Below, piece after piece: positions 6,274-14,471 of a DNA stretch of 14,510 nt. Origin of the DNA: an uncultured Pseudomonadota bacterium (GTDB lineage Bacteria > Bdellovibrionota_B > Oligoflexia > Oligoflexales > CAILAO01); the NCBI GenBank assembly GCA_903832105.1, contig CAILAO010000051.1, positions 1-14,510 on the forward strand. The letters run 5' to 3'. Made by a program: the position numbers and the translations under genes. The notes beneath the pieces were generated by a model that saw only the letters and a list, made by a program, of their open reading frames with translations, did not search any database and had not been told where the DNA came from. Positions within the stretch are counted from its first letter, which is position 1. The number at the start of each line of letters is the position of its first letter.

Positions 6274-7080
6274 TCAATATGTTATGCACTTTTTCCCAGA
6301 AAGAGCCTCATCCATCACGGGATCTTCGTTTCCAATAAATGTCGGCTCACCAAAAAACTTTTTCACTTCCTTCACGAAGTAGGGCAAAGCCCTGAGAACC
6401 GATGTCGCTGGATTAATGTCGATTTCTACAGAGGGTCGCTCACGGTCTTTAAGTAAAAAAACAAGACTTAGACCGAAGTTTTCACCGGGAGCACCGTGAA
6501 CGAGGAATACTTTTTCCACATCTTGCCAAAGTAGTTTAACCGTACGAACCCGTGTCACAATTTCTAGACCTTTTGAAGAGAGCCCGACATACCGCAACGA
6601 TTTAAAGTAAGAAATGATAATAAAAACCCACGGTAATAGAACAAACAAGAATAGAAAACCTAGCAGGATCGAAGGATCAGCCAAGCCAGCATAAACCACT
6701 GTGAGCTTATTAGAGATGAGAAATAGCATGCACCCCATGAGACCAAAAGTCACCATTGACAACATATCTCTAGGATAAGCAAGAAATCTCCTTCCATCCC
6801 CCGAGGAGTGGGCATCTGTGAAGTAAAAAAACTCTCGATCCTCTATCTGCTTTTGAAGAAAGTAACCGATGGCATCGGGATCTTCCCTATCTATGGATAT
6901 GATCTGATTCCATGTGGCCACCTCTTTTTCAAAGCGACCTTCATAGCGATAGAGTCTTGCTTTGAGTTTTAAGGCATCGATATTATTTGGACCAAGGTCT
7001 AATAGCTCGTCCAGGGCTACATGAGCCTCTGATGAGTCCCCATGGTCAACAATTTTTTGAATGTCTTTAACGTGCCTCAT
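6274..7080 (-). CDS. hypothetical membrane protein: TPR-like N-terminus, two TM helices, possible PH-like C-terminus
   Basis: With the start chosen here the protein has 268 residues. I do not recognise a named family. Residues about 15-72 (EAHVALDELLDLGPNNIDALKLKARLYRYEG and on) look like one or two TPR units. Two strongly hydrophobic segments follow, about 107-124 and 137-158, with a short loop between them. The part after them (YVGLSSKGLEIVTRVRTVKLLW, then QDVEKVFLV) has the beta-strand pattern of bacterial PH-like domains, where a Gly-Leu strand precedes a W-x-D-V/I turn. Both soluble parts would lie on the same side of the inner membrane. The start is uncertain: ATG 7078-7080 (MRHVKDIQ) has only a weak GGG upstream, and in-frame ATGs at 7113 and 7158 would add 11 or 26 residues of poor quality (MLLSLPLRRGS). 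The function is unknown; it lies upstream of groES on the same strand but is separated by 282 bases and a candidate promoter. Confidence 0.6.
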   Translation of the reverse strand: MRHVKDIQKIVDHGDSSEAHVALDELLDLGPNNIDALKLKARLYRYEGRFEKEVATWNQIISIDREDPDAIGYFLQKQIEDREFFYFTDAHSSGDGRRFLAYPRDMLSMVTFGLMGCMLFLISNKLTVVYAGLADPSILLGFLFLFVLLPWVFIIISYFKSLRYVGLSSKGLEIVTRVRTVKLLWQDVEKVFLVHGAPGENFGLSLVFLLKDRERPSVEIDINPATSVLRALPYFVKEVKKFFGEPTFIGNEDPVMDEALSGKKCITY

Positions 7081-7192
7081 ACTGGCCCTATCGGCCAGGA
7101 ACTCGCAAGGCATTAGAAAAGTCGCGGAACCTCGTCTCAAAGGAAGAGACAAAAGCATTAGTTTTTCTTAATATAATCAACGACATGAAATA

Positions 7193-7222
7193 TTGACATC
7201 CTCACCATTTCACCTTCAGAAT
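7193..7222 (+). promoter_or_regulatory. possible promoter for the nitroreductase gene
   Basis: A perfect TTGACA at 7193-7198 is followed after 18 bases by CAGAAT at 7217-7222 (4 of 6 matches). The start would be near 7229, about 50 bases before the ATG at 7280. The pair lies in the divergent gap between the membrane-protein gene and this gene. Confidence 0.35.
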
Positions 7223-7279
7223 TTTCTTTGTTATCCTATAGACTGTCGAAAATGATCTTGTGGTATGAGGATTTTCACA

Positions 7280-7813
7280 ATGGAATTAATGCAAGCGATC
7301 TTAACGAGGCGGAGCATTCGCTCTTTTGAACGTGACAAACCCGTTCCTAAAGAAATGATACGTACACTCTTGCAAGCAGCCATGCGAGCCCCTTCGGCAC
7401 GTAATCAACAAACGTGGTGTTTTGTCGTCATCGAGGACCGCGAGATTTTGGACACAATTCCGACGTTTTCTCCCAACTCAAAGATGTGTGAATCAGCACC
7501 GATGGCGATCGTAGTCTGTGGTGATTTAAAGCGCGAAAGTCAACAAGAAGGTTTCTGGATTCAAGATTGTTCTGCTGCCATCCAAAATATCCTGCTAACA
7601 GCACATAGTTTAGGGCTTGGAGCCGTCTGGACGGCGGTTCATCCAAAAAGCAACCATGTATCTAATGCCCAAAAGCTCTTTAGTCTTCCAGCCCACATAG
7701 TCCCACTTGCTATTGTTCCTGTTGGGTGGCCTGCTGAGAAGGTCGATCCGGTCGATACGTTCGATCCCAAGAGGATTTATCTGAACTGTTGGGGCGATGA
7801 ATATCCGTTTTAG
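7280..7813 (+). CDS. nitroreductase-family FMN oxidoreductase
   Basis: This 177-residue cytoplasmic flavoprotein belongs to the nitroreductase family: FMN-binding dimers that reduce substrates with NAD(P)H. Family landmarks are the N-terminal TRRSIRSFERDKPV (10-23), which binds the FMN phosphate, then LLQAAMRAPSARNQQTW (31-47), the central Gly-rich GLGAVWT (about 113-119), and the closing PLAIVPVGWPAE. The length fits the short members of the family. The physiological substrate cannot be read from the sequence; nitroaromatics are only one possibility. I chose ATG 7280 over the ATG at 7265 because GAGGA at 7267-7271 sits eight bases before 7280, and the family start is a short helix directly before RRSIR. 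It is a single gene: divergent from the membrane-protein gene and convergent, 23 bases apart, with the glycosyltransferase gene. Confidence 0.9.
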   Translation: MELMQAILTRRSIRSFERDKPVPKEMIRTLLQAAMRAPSARNQQTWCFVVIEDREILDTIPTFSPNSKMCESAPMAIVVCGDLKRESQQEGFWIQDCSAAIQNILLTAHSLGLGAVWTAVHPKSNHVSNAQKLFSLPAHIVPLAIVPVGWPAEKVDPVDTFDPKRIYLNCWGDEYPF

Positions 7814-7836
7814 CGCGTATCGTTCCTAATAAATGA

Positions 7837-9075
7837 TTAAACAGCGTTGTATATCTCGCGCAACTTCTCCGCAGCACTCTTCCAAGTTCCCAGTTGGCTA
7901 AAATGCTGTTTTAAATTATCCGAAAACTGAGAATCCTCGCTGAGTTCCACAGCCTTTTCGATGGCATCGCACCAATCTTGGGGCGAATGCTCTCGAGAAA
8001 GACCAATCCCGACAACAGAGCCCACGACTTCTTGAGTTGCACTCCCTTTCTGATAAACGACGGGAGTGCCTTTCGACAAAGCTTCAGCGGCGGGAAGGCA
8101 AAATCCCTCATACAGGCTTGGAGCCAGATAAACATCACTCTCCTGATAACATCTGGAAAGCTCTTCTTGAGAACAATTTACTTTAAGTTCAAGACGTCCT
8201 TCTTGCACAAGATCTGCGCCCTTTTCATGAAGGATTTTTTTTCCATGAATATCAGTGATAATGGTCAATTGAAATTCGCCCTTTTTCGCTCGTAAAATTT
8301 CAAGAAGAAAATCGAGTCTTTTATAAACTTCGTACCTTGATACGGCGAGGAGGCTAGTTCGTTTTTTTAAGCGCTTTCTTCCAGAACATGCCGTCAAATC
8401 AAGCGGCGGAACTCCGCACGAAATAACAATTGCCTTTGACGCCGCAAGTGGGTGGTTTTGAATTAGTGTTTCCCTCGTCCACTTGGAATCGCAAATAATC
8501 GCGTCAGCAGCATTGACCGCTAGCGGAAACAAGACCTTAAATTGATGCCGTAACGCAAAAGATACACCAGTGGCATCCAGTCTAGGAATGAGATCATGGA
8601 CTGTTAATACTGTTCGGTAGTGAGCACTACCATTCATTTTTGGTCTTAGACTCTTTAGATAAGGGAGATTTAAATTACTAAGTCCATGCAAAACAATGTT
8701 CCGTCCTTCAAAAAGAGACGGATTTTTCTTTAGATTTTTCACCAAAAAAGAACCGATGCAAAGGGGCCAAATCGGTTTTGAGTTTTCTATTCTGGCGAAA
8801 AATCTTGAATGCAAGGGAATGCAGGGCGGAATGAGAATCTTCCGCACGCCAGGAAAATCTTTTAAATCGATTTTTGAGAGAACTATTGGTGCAATCTCTA
8901 ATTTGTTCAACTCTTCAGCAAGTTTTTTTGCGTAGACAAAAATTCCACTTTGAGGATTGGTTAGACCATAACCATCCCAAAAGACGAGCGGCCCAACTCT
9001 TCCAGAGGCCGCTTCTTTTTTTAAAAGTTGCAAAAAAATTTCGCCTAACATGTGCGGCACGCGAGATAACGTCAT
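7837..9075 (-). CDS. GT4-type glycosyltransferase at the end of the atp operon
   Basis: The protein has 412 residues with the two-domain GT-B architecture. The N-terminal domain begins GPLVFWDGYGLTNPQSGI (29-46), whose Gly-rich loop contacts the acceptor, and includes LTVHDLIP (157-164). The C-terminal nucleotide-sugar domain (about 240-400) has LLAVSRYEVYKRLDFLLE (242-259) with the basic KR, and the E-x7-E motif from Glu323 to Glu331 in YEGFCLPAAEALSKG. It resembles retaining GT4 enzymes that add mannose or other sugars to lipopolysaccharide or capsule precursors; donor and acceptor cannot be predicted. The ATG 9073-9075 is two bases after the atpC stop and has no ribosome site; ATG 9051 (Met9) also lacks one. 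Translation may be coupled to atpC. No terminator is visible before its stop, which faces the nitroreductase gene. Confidence 0.88.
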   Translation of the reverse strand: MTLSRVPHMLGEIFLQLLKKEAASGRVGPLVFWDGYGLTNPQSGIFVYAKKLAEELNKLEIAPIVLSKIDLKDFPGVRKILIPPCIPLHSRFFARIENSKPIWPLCIGSFLVKNLKKNPSLFEGRNIVLHGLSNLNLPYLKSLRPKMNGSAHYRTVLTVHDLIPRLDATGVSFALRHQFKVLFPLAVNAADAIICDSKWTRETLIQNHPLAASKAIVISCGVPPLDLTACSGRKRLKKRTSLLAVSRYEVYKRLDFLLEILRAKKGEFQLTIITDIHGKKILHEKGADLVQEGRLELKVNCSQEELSRCYQESDVYLAPSLYEGFCLPAAEALSKGTPVVYQKGSATQEVVGSVVGIGLSREHSPQDWCDAIEKAVELSEDSQFSDNLKQHFSQLGTWKSAAEKLREIYNAV

Positions 9076-9077
9076 CG

Positions 9078-9533
9078 CTAGTGATGACGCGTTACTGGAT
9101 CGACACGTGAATAAGCAAAGTTCTGACGCGCTAAAGCCCTCATCAACGCTATGCGAGCTCTCTCGATATCAAGGTTTGGCGTGTCGTTATCTTTACTCAA
9201 TCTCTTCTTTGCACGTCCTTCAGCTTTTTTTGCACGTTCAAGATCTATTTCTTCAGGTTTTTCGACGACATCAGCAAGAATTGTGACTTCATTTTGAAAA
9301 ACTTCGACATACCCCCCAGCAATAAAAAAGTACATGGTTTTATCGGGGGTCGGAAGAGATTCCCCTTCAATCATAAGCTGTCCCACACCTAGCTCCGCAA
9401 CAAGCGGCGCGTGATTTGGAAGAATACCCATATAACCGAGCGTCCCTGGAAGCTGCACATGCCTGACTGAAACAGTTGCGAGAGTCCGCGATGGAGAAAA
9501 AATATTGACTTTAAGCTCACCTGTTACTGACAT
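9078..9533 (-). CDS. atpC: F1 ATP synthase epsilon subunit
   Basis: This is the small rotor subunit of F1 that links gamma to the c-ring and can inhibit ATP hydrolysis. It has 151 residues. The N-terminal beta-sandwich (about 1-95) shows the family pattern FSPSRTLATVSVRHVQLPGTLGYMGILPNHAPLVAEL and FIAGGYVEVFQNEVTILAD. The C-terminal helical hairpin (about 96-140, EEIDLERAKKAEGRAKKRL and IERARIALMRALARQ) is longer and more charged than in the shortest versions. AGAGG at 9540-9544 serves as ribosome site and overlaps the atpD stop. The next gene down, a glycosyltransferase, begins two bases after its stop. Confidence 0.97.
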   Translation of the reverse strand: MSVTGELKVNIFSPSRTLATVSVRHVQLPGTLGYMGILPNHAPLVAELGVGQLMIEGESLPTPDKTMYFFIAGGYVEVFQNEVTILADVVEKPEEIDLERAKKAEGRAKKRLSKDNDTPNLDIERARIALMRALARQNFAYSRVDPVTRHH

Positions 9534-9542
9534 AACTCGCCT

Positions 9543-10961
9543 CTATTTCAGGGTTTTCGCCTTTTCAATGGCTTCTTCGATCACGCCTACGTACAGGAAC
9601 GCTTGTTCGGGCAGACCATCATGCTTGCCCTCGCAAATTTCTTCAAATCCCCTGATCGTATCTTCAATCTTCACATATTTACCAAGAAAGCCAGAGAACT
9701 TCTCTGCGACGGTAAAGGGTTGGCTAAAAAAGCGTTGAATCTTTCTTGCGCGAGAAACTGTAAGTTTGTCGTCATCGCTGAGTTCGTCCATGCCAAGAAT
9801 CGCGATGATATCTTGAAGGTCCTTATATCTCTGAAGAATCGTTTGAACTCTGCGCGCAACTGCATAGTGACGGTCTCCCACCACCCGCGGATCAAGAATT
9901 TTTGAAGAACTTGCGAGTGGATCCACTGCGGGATAAATACCAAGCTCTGCGATACTCCGCTCAAGAACGGTTGATGCATCAAGGTGTGAGAACGTCGTGG
10001 CTGGTGCCGGATCGGTATAGTCGTCCGCCGGAACGTAAATCGCCTGTACAGAAGTGATAGAACCGTGTTTTGTCGTCGTAATCCTCTCTTGTAACTCGCC
10101 CATTTCGCTCGCCAGTGTTGGCTGATAGCCTACCGCCGAAGGAATACGACCTAAAAGAGCGGACACCTCAGAGCCAGCTTGCGTGAAACGAAAGATGTTA
10201 TCAATGAATAGGAGCACGTCTTGATGTTCTTCGTCTCGGAAGTACTCTGCGACCGTGAGAGCGCTTAAACCGACGCGCGCACGCGCGCCAGGCGGCTCGT
10301 TCATCTGACCAAAAATAAGGGCTGTCTTTGAAATGACCCCAGACTCTTTCATTTCATAATATAAGTCGTTTCCTTCCCTTGACCTCTCACCGACCCCGCC
10401 AAACACCGAGAAACCGCCGTGCTTCGTAGCGATGTTGTTGATGAGCTCCATAATAAGCACAGTCTTACCGACACCCGCGCCACCGAACAGTCCGATCTTT
10501 CCGCCCTTAGAATAGGGAGCCATGAGATCGACAACTTTAATCCCGGTTTCGAACATCTCGACTTGCGTTGATAGACTCGTGAATATGGGAGCGGGTCTAT
10601 GAATGGGATAATGTTTCTGTGTCACCACAGGACCAGCATCATCAACCGGGTCTCCCGTCACATTGATAATCCTTCCTAAAACTTCACGTCCAACAGGAAC
10701 CATAATTTGATCGCCGGTATCCGTGACGGGCATGCCCCGGACAACACCGTCCGTAATATCCATCGCAACCGTTCGGACAACACTCTCTCCAAGGTGTTGC
10801 GCAACCTCAAGGACGAGGTTACCTTCCTTATTGTTAATCGCAGGATTGCTCATCTTTAACGCGTTGTAAATGGCGGGAAGTTTTCCCTCTGGAAACTCCA
10901 CATCAACGACGGGTCCCATAACCTGCAGAACTTCACCAATTAATTTCTTTTCCTCTTGCAT
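9543..10961 (-). CDS. atpD: F1 ATP synthase beta subunit (catalytic)
   Basis: The catalytic subunit of F1 has 472 residues, close to the E. coli 460. The P-loop is GGAGVGKT at 160-167. The catalytic glutamate is Glu192 in GGVGERSREGND, and the Walker B strand is DVLLFIDN at 248-255. The ALTVAEYFRD region and the C-terminal DELSDDD motif, through which gamma contacts couple rotation to catalysis, are present. The beta barrel at the N-terminus (about 5-85) is complete. AAGGAG at 10967-10972 precedes the ATG by five bases. It lies 25 bases after atpG and 9 bases before atpC. Confidence 0.99.
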   Translation of the reverse strand: MQEEKKLIGEVLQVMGPVVDVEFPEGKLPAIYNALKMSNPAINNKEGNLVLEVAQHLGESVVRTVAMDITDGVVRGMPVTDTGDQIMVPVGREVLGRIINVTGDPVDDAGPVVTQKHYPIHRPAPIFTSLSTQVEMFETGIKVVDLMAPYSKGGKIGLFGGAGVGKTVLIMELINNIATKHGGFSVFGGVGERSREGNDLYYEMKESGVISKTALIFGQMNEPPGARARVGLSALTVAEYFRDEEHQDVLLFIDNIFRFTQAGSEVSALLGRIPSAVGYQPTLASEMGELQERITTTKHGSITSVQAIYVPADDYTDPAPATTFSHLDASTVLERSIAELGIYPAVDPLASSSKILDPRVVGDRHYAVARRVQTILQRYKDLQDIIAILGMDELSDDDKLTVSRARKIQRFFSQPFTVAEKFSGFLGKYVKIEDTIRGFEEICEGKHDGLPEQAFLYVGVIEEAIEKAKTLK

Positions 10962-10986
10962 GCCAACTCCTTAAAAGTATTCTTCA

Positions 10987-11880
10987 TCACAATGCTTCAG
11001 CGCCACTCGTGATTTCGATAAGTTCCTTCGTGATTGCACTCTGGCGCGCACGATTATACTTCAGTGTTAATTTTCTGATCACCTCGGAAGCATTCTTTGT
11101 TGCAGAATCCATGGCCGTCATCCGAGCACCATGTTCAGAAGCAGCTGCTTCCAAAAGACACCTAAGAACCGTGCCAATTAACTTTCTCTCAAGCATCCGA
11201 TGAATGAGGTCTTCAAAGTTAGGTTCAATGATATAATCAATTCGCAATTCATCTTCTTTTGCCGCCTCAGATGCGGTTCCATCTAGCTCTGTTTCCACTG
11301 GAAGTAGTTTAATAACCGTAGGCGCTTGAGAAATTGCCGACTTAAACTCCATCACAGCGAGATAAATAGCGTCATAATCACCCTTCAAATATTGATCAAT
11401 AAGGGGGGCTGTGAGTACCCTCGCCTTTTCATAGGTCGGCTTTTCGAGCACTCTCTCTTTCTTGTCGACGACGTCCAAACCTAATCTTTTTGCATAGCCC
11501 TGAGCCTTTCGCCCCCAAGCTAGTACCTTAACATCAACACCCTCACCTTGTTTTTCGTTCAGAAAGTGAGAGGTTTTTTTAAATAAGTTTGTATTAAGAC
11601 TTCCGCAGAGCCCTCGGTCCGTCGATAAAATAGCAAGAAGCACCTTTTTCTCTACGCTTTCGCCTGGATGTTTAAAAAATGGCGACGCAATCTCGCAATT
11701 TGCCGAATTGAGCAGCCTCCTAACCAAGCGATTAAACGAAAGCGAATAAGGTCTTGCCCCGGAAACCGCCATGTGCGCACGCGCGAACTTGGCCACAGAA
11801 ACGAGTTTCATGGCCTTCGTGATCTTCTGCGTATTTTTTACGCTCGTGATTCTTCGTTTTGTCTGCTTAAGACTAGGCAT
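10987..11880 (-). CDS. atpG: F1 ATP synthase gamma subunit
   Basis: The central shaft of F1 has 297 residues. The N-terminal helix MPSLKQTKRRITSVKNTQKITKAMKLV and the C-terminal helix with YNRARQSAITKELIEITSGAEAL form the coiled coil that turns inside the alpha-beta hexamer. The Rossmann-like middle contains LAILSTDRGLCGSLNTN. I chose ATG 11878-11880 because MPSLKQTKRRI is the conserved family start. The frame stays open 18 codons further upstream only because it overlaps atpA. The start overlaps the last 8 bases of atpA, and a weak AAGGGA at 11891-11896 serves as ribosome site, so translational coupling to atpA is likely. Confidence 0.97.
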   Translation of the reverse strand: MPSLKQTKRRITSVKNTQKITKAMKLVSVAKFARAHMAVSGARPYSLSFNRLVRRLLNSANCEIASPFFKHPGESVEKKVLLAILSTDRGLCGSLNTNLFKKTSHFLNEKQGEGVDVKVLAWGRKAQGYAKRLGLDVVDKKERVLEKPTYEKARVLTAPLIDQYLKGDYDAIYLAVMEFKSAISQAPTVIKLLPVETELDGTASEAAKEDELRIDYIIEPNFEDLIHRMLERKLIGTVLRCLLEAAASEHGARMTAMDSATKNASEVIRKLTLKYNRARQSAITKELIEITSGAEAL

Positions 11881-13387
11881 TGGCGCGATATCCCTTCTCG
11901 AATTCTTCGATCGCCTTTCTGAGATCCGCCTCAATCTCCGTCAACTTCGCGCGGTCACGAATGCGCTTTAAGAGATCTTGATGGTTGGCCGTAAGATAAG
12001 TGTGAAGTCCTTTTTCCCAGTCTCTCAACTGACGCACTTCATGCTTATCGACATAACCTCGGGTCGCAGCGAAGATGGTCGCAACCTGGAGGGCGATGTC
12101 AAGCGGTTCGTACTGCCCTTGTTTCAAAATTTCGACAAGGCGCTCACCACGAGCGAGGGTTTTCTGTGTTGCAGTATCAAGGTCAGAACCAAATTGGGCG
12201 AACGCTGCAAGTTCACGATATTGCGCGAGGTCAATCCGAAGACTGCTCGCGACAGCTTTCATAGAAGGCACCTGAGCGCTGCCGCCCACACGAGAAACGG
12301 AAAGTCCCGCATTCATGGCAGGGCGAACACCGCTAAAGAAGAGGTCCGATTCTAGAAAGATTTGCCCGTCCGTGATCGAGATCACGTTCGTGGGAATATA
12401 CGCTGAAATATCGCCAGCTTGGGTCTCAATCAATGGAAGCGCTGTGAGAGATCCTCCCCCAAGTTTATCGTTTAATTTACACGCCCTTTCAAGAAGCCTG
12501 CTATGCAAATAGAAAACATCGCCAGGATACGCCTCGCGGCCTGGGGGGCGCCTTAGAAGAAGCGAAAGCTCTCTATAGGCCGCCGCTTGCTTAGATAAGT
12601 CGTCATAGAAAACCACGACATGACCGCCCTTATCCCTGAAGTATTCACCCATCGTACACCCTGAATAAGGCGCAAGAAACTGCATGGGAGAAGGATCAAG
12701 AGCCGTTGCGGCGACGACGATCGTATACTCCATGGCACCATGTCTTTTTAGACGGTCCACGACTTGTGCTACAGTAGAAGCCTTTTGTCCGATGGCGACA
12801 TAAATACAAACCACACCTTCGCCCTTTTGGTTGATGATCGTATCAATCGCAATGGCTGTCTTTCCCGTCTGACGGTCACCAATAATAAGCTCGCGCTGAC
12901 CACGGCCAATCGGCGTCATGGCGTCAATCACTTTAATCCCAGTGTGGAGCGGCTGATGGACGCTCTTTCTGGTAATAATACCGGGCGCTTTCAATTCAAC
13001 GATTCTCGTCTCTTTAGTGTTCAGAGGGCCCAGGCCATCAATGGGATTCCCTAAGGCGTCCACAACGCGCCCCAACAGAGCCTCGCCAACAGGAACAGCG
13101 TTAATCGCCTTTAGTCTTTTGACAGAGTCGCCTTCTTTAATACCCTTCGTGACCCCGAAGATCGCGACGCCGACATTGTCTTCCTCTAGGTTGAGAACAA
13201 GGCCGCGGGTTCCGTTCACGAACTCGACAAGCTCACCAGCCATGACATTCGTGAGACCATAAACCCTCGCAATACCATCGCCAACCGTAATAACCGTTCC
13301 GGTTTCTTCAAGTTGGACGGGCTGGTCAAAGTTCTTGATGCGCTCACTAATCAGCTTACTAACTTCTTCTACACGGATTTTTTCCAT
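11873..13387 (-). CDS. atpA: F1 ATP synthase alpha subunit
   Basis: The non-catalytic nucleotide-binding subunit of F1 has 504 residues, near the usual 500-515. The P-loop is GDRQTGKT at 170-177. VVVFYDDLSKQA (257-268) forms the Walker B region. PAMNAGLSVSRVGGSAQ (356-372) carries Arg366, equivalent to the arginine finger that reaches into the catalytic site of beta. The N-terminal segment (VEEVSKLISERIKNFDQPV) that binds delta is present. The start ATG has AAGGAGA at 13399-13405, 11 bases upstream, which overlaps the atpH stop. Confidence 0.99.
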   Translation of the reverse strand: MEKIRVEEVSKLISERIKNFDQPVQLEETGTVITVGDGIARVYGLTNVMAGELVEFVNGTRGLVLNLEEDNVGVAIFGVTKGIKEGDSVKRLKAINAVPVGEALLGRVVDALGNPIDGLGPLNTKETRIVELKAPGIITRKSVHQPLHTGIKVIDAMTPIGRGQRELIIGDRQTGKTAIAIDTIINQKGEGVVCIYVAIGQKASTVAQVVDRLKRHGAMEYTIVVAATALDPSPMQFLAPYSGCTMGEYFRDKGGHVVVFYDDLSKQAAAYRELSLLLRRPPGREAYPGDVFYLHSRLLERACKLNDKLGGGSLTALPLIETQAGDISAYIPTNVISITDGQIFLESDLFFSGVRPAMNAGLSVSRVGGSAQVPSMKAVASSLRIDLAQYRELAAFAQFGSDLDTATQKTLARGERLVEILKQGQYEPLDIALQVATIFAATRGYVDKHEVRQLRDWEKGLHTYLTANHQDLLKRIRDRAKLTEIEADLRKAIEEFEKGYRANA

Positions 13388-13404
13388 AGGACCGAGAATC
13401 TCCT

Positions 13405-13956
13405 TTAACGAACGGCAGCCTCTATAATGGACTCCAGTTTTGCCTTAAGACTTAGATCAATCTTTGAATAACCTACTTTGATCGAGAAGCCTCCAAGAAG
13501 ACTTGGATCAACACGATCTTTAATATCTACCGATTTTTTGAATGCTTGCTCCAGCAAAGCTTTGATGGCTTTTAAATCTTCCCCTTCAAGCTTTGTTGCA
13601 GATGTAACAAGGGCGTCCATGCGGTTTTGCATCTCATCCATCAATGCCCTGAAAGCTCTCTCGATATCCGGAATACGCGCAATTCGCCCCACGTTTAAGA
13701 CGGTATAAATGAAATGTCTCATCGTTTTGTCTGGGTTTTGCGCTTCGAGTTTGTCGAGGCCATAGTTCAAAATTAATTCTTTTAGGTGCTTCGGGAAAAC
13801 CCGACTCACCAAAATCTGCGCGGTTTGCGGTATTTCAAAAAAACTTGCCATATAGGCCAAACTCTCCCCTAACTGGGAAGCACGATCCGGCCGTTTTTCA
13901 GCCAATAAGAACAAAGCCTTGGCGTAACGCTGAGCAACTCGTGTGTGAATACTCAT
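13405..13956 (-). CDS. atpH: F1 ATP synthase delta subunit
   Basis: The delta subunit (183 residues) sits on top of F1 and joins it to the b stalk. The N-terminal six-helix domain starts RVAQRYAKALFLLAE. The C-terminal signature DPSLLGGFSIKVGYSKIDLSL (about 150-170), with PSLLGG followed by a Gly and an Asp-x-Ser, is diagnostic of the OSCP/delta family. Its ATG shares four bases with the atpF stop (ATGA at 13953-13956), the classic sign of translational coupling. The next gene, atpA, begins 17 bases after its stop. Confidence 0.97.
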   Translation of the reverse strand: MSIHTRVAQRYAKALFLLAEKRPDRASQLGESLAYMASFFEIPQTAQILVSRVFPKHLKELILNYGLDKLEAQNPDKTMRHFIYTVLNVGRIARIPDIERAFRALMDEMQNRMDALVTSATKLEGEDLKAIKALLEQAFKKSVDIKDRVDPSLLGGFSIKVGYSKIDLSLKAKLESIIEAAVR

Positions 13957-14459
13957 GCCTGGACCTCATGCGTTAGATGATCAAGCTCTTTCACCTGCTT
14001 TTTAAGAAAGGTCTTGTGACCAGCCGAGTCCATTTCCTCATGAATCTTTTTGACAACACTCTCTTTCGCAAGTGTAACGATCTCACGTCGAAGCTCCTGT
14101 TTGGCTTGTTCGACAGCCGCATCGGCGATAAACCTAGCTTCTTTTTTGAGATGTTCCGCAATAGCCTTGGCGTTTTCAATAATTTCTTTGGCTTCGATTT
14201 CGGCGGCCTCTCGGGATTTTGCTTTGATGCCTTCAATCTCTTGGGCAAGCGTTGCTGCTTTCATTTCGAGATTTTGGTGGAGTTTCTCGGTTTCTTCCAT
14301 GAGTTTTCGAGCTTCATCAGCCGCAAACACAAACTTGTCGTGCTTAGCTCTAGCCATATTGTTTAAAGGTTTTCTGAAAAAATAAATCGCAAGACCGAGG
14401 AAGAAGAAAAAATTTAAGTACGGTAGTATGACGCTTTTTAACAGATCAACTTGTTCCAA
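13953..14459 (-). CDS. atpF: Fo ATP synthase b subunit (peripheral stalk)
   Basis: The b subunit has 168 residues with the chosen start. One N-terminal membrane helix (about 9-28, SVILPYLNFFFFLGLAIYFF) is followed by a long charged coiled coil (about 35-165) full of Ala, Glu, Lys and Arg heptads, which ties the membrane sector to delta and alpha. I prefer TTG 14457-14459 as start because AAGGAG at 14466-14471 lies six bases before it. A TTG at 14472-14474 would add five residues but overlaps that ribosome site. No ATG is available near the beginning. The upstream gene is cut by the window edge, so I cannot tell whether a second b-type subunit (b') precedes it. The subunit a and c genes are not in view. 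Confidence 0.9.
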   Translation of the reverse strand: MEQVDLLKSVILPYLNFFFFLGLAIYFFRKPLNNMARAKHDKFVFAADEARKLMEETEKLHQNLEMKAATLAQEIEGIKAKSREAAEIEAKEIIENAKAIAEHLKKEARFIADAAVEQAKQELRREIVTLAKESVVKKIHEEMDSAGHKTFLKKQVKELDHLTHEVQA

Positions 14460-14465
14460 CAGAAT

Positions 14466-14471
14466 CTCCTT
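14466..14471 (-). promoter_or_regulatory. ribosome binding site that decides the atpF start
   Basis: AAGGAG on the minus strand lies six bases before TTG 14457-14459 and overlaps the alternative TTG at 14472-14474. This favours the shorter b subunit by five residues. It also overlaps the TGA of the frame coming from the right edge. Confidence 0.65.

Noticed and set aside
6236..6382. 48-codon + strand frame with a good ribosome site
   Set aside because: It is mostly antisense to the membrane-protein gene, its product resembles nothing I know, and no promoter is visible. It is kept as a finding but not as a gene.
7082..7098. Small hairpin CTGGCC/GGCCAG upstream of the chosen membrane-protein start
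   Set aside because: A six-base stem with a five-base loop is weak, and it could equally be coding sequence if a longer start is used.
7814..7836. Terminator between the convergent nitroreductase and glycosyltransferase genes
   Set aside because: No stem followed by a T run is visible in the 23-base gap or just beyond it.
13978..14385. Long + strand open frames opposite atpF, and similar ones opposite groEL, atpD and atpA
   Set aside because: They lie fully inside well-identified minus-strand genes and are compositional shadows of their codon use.
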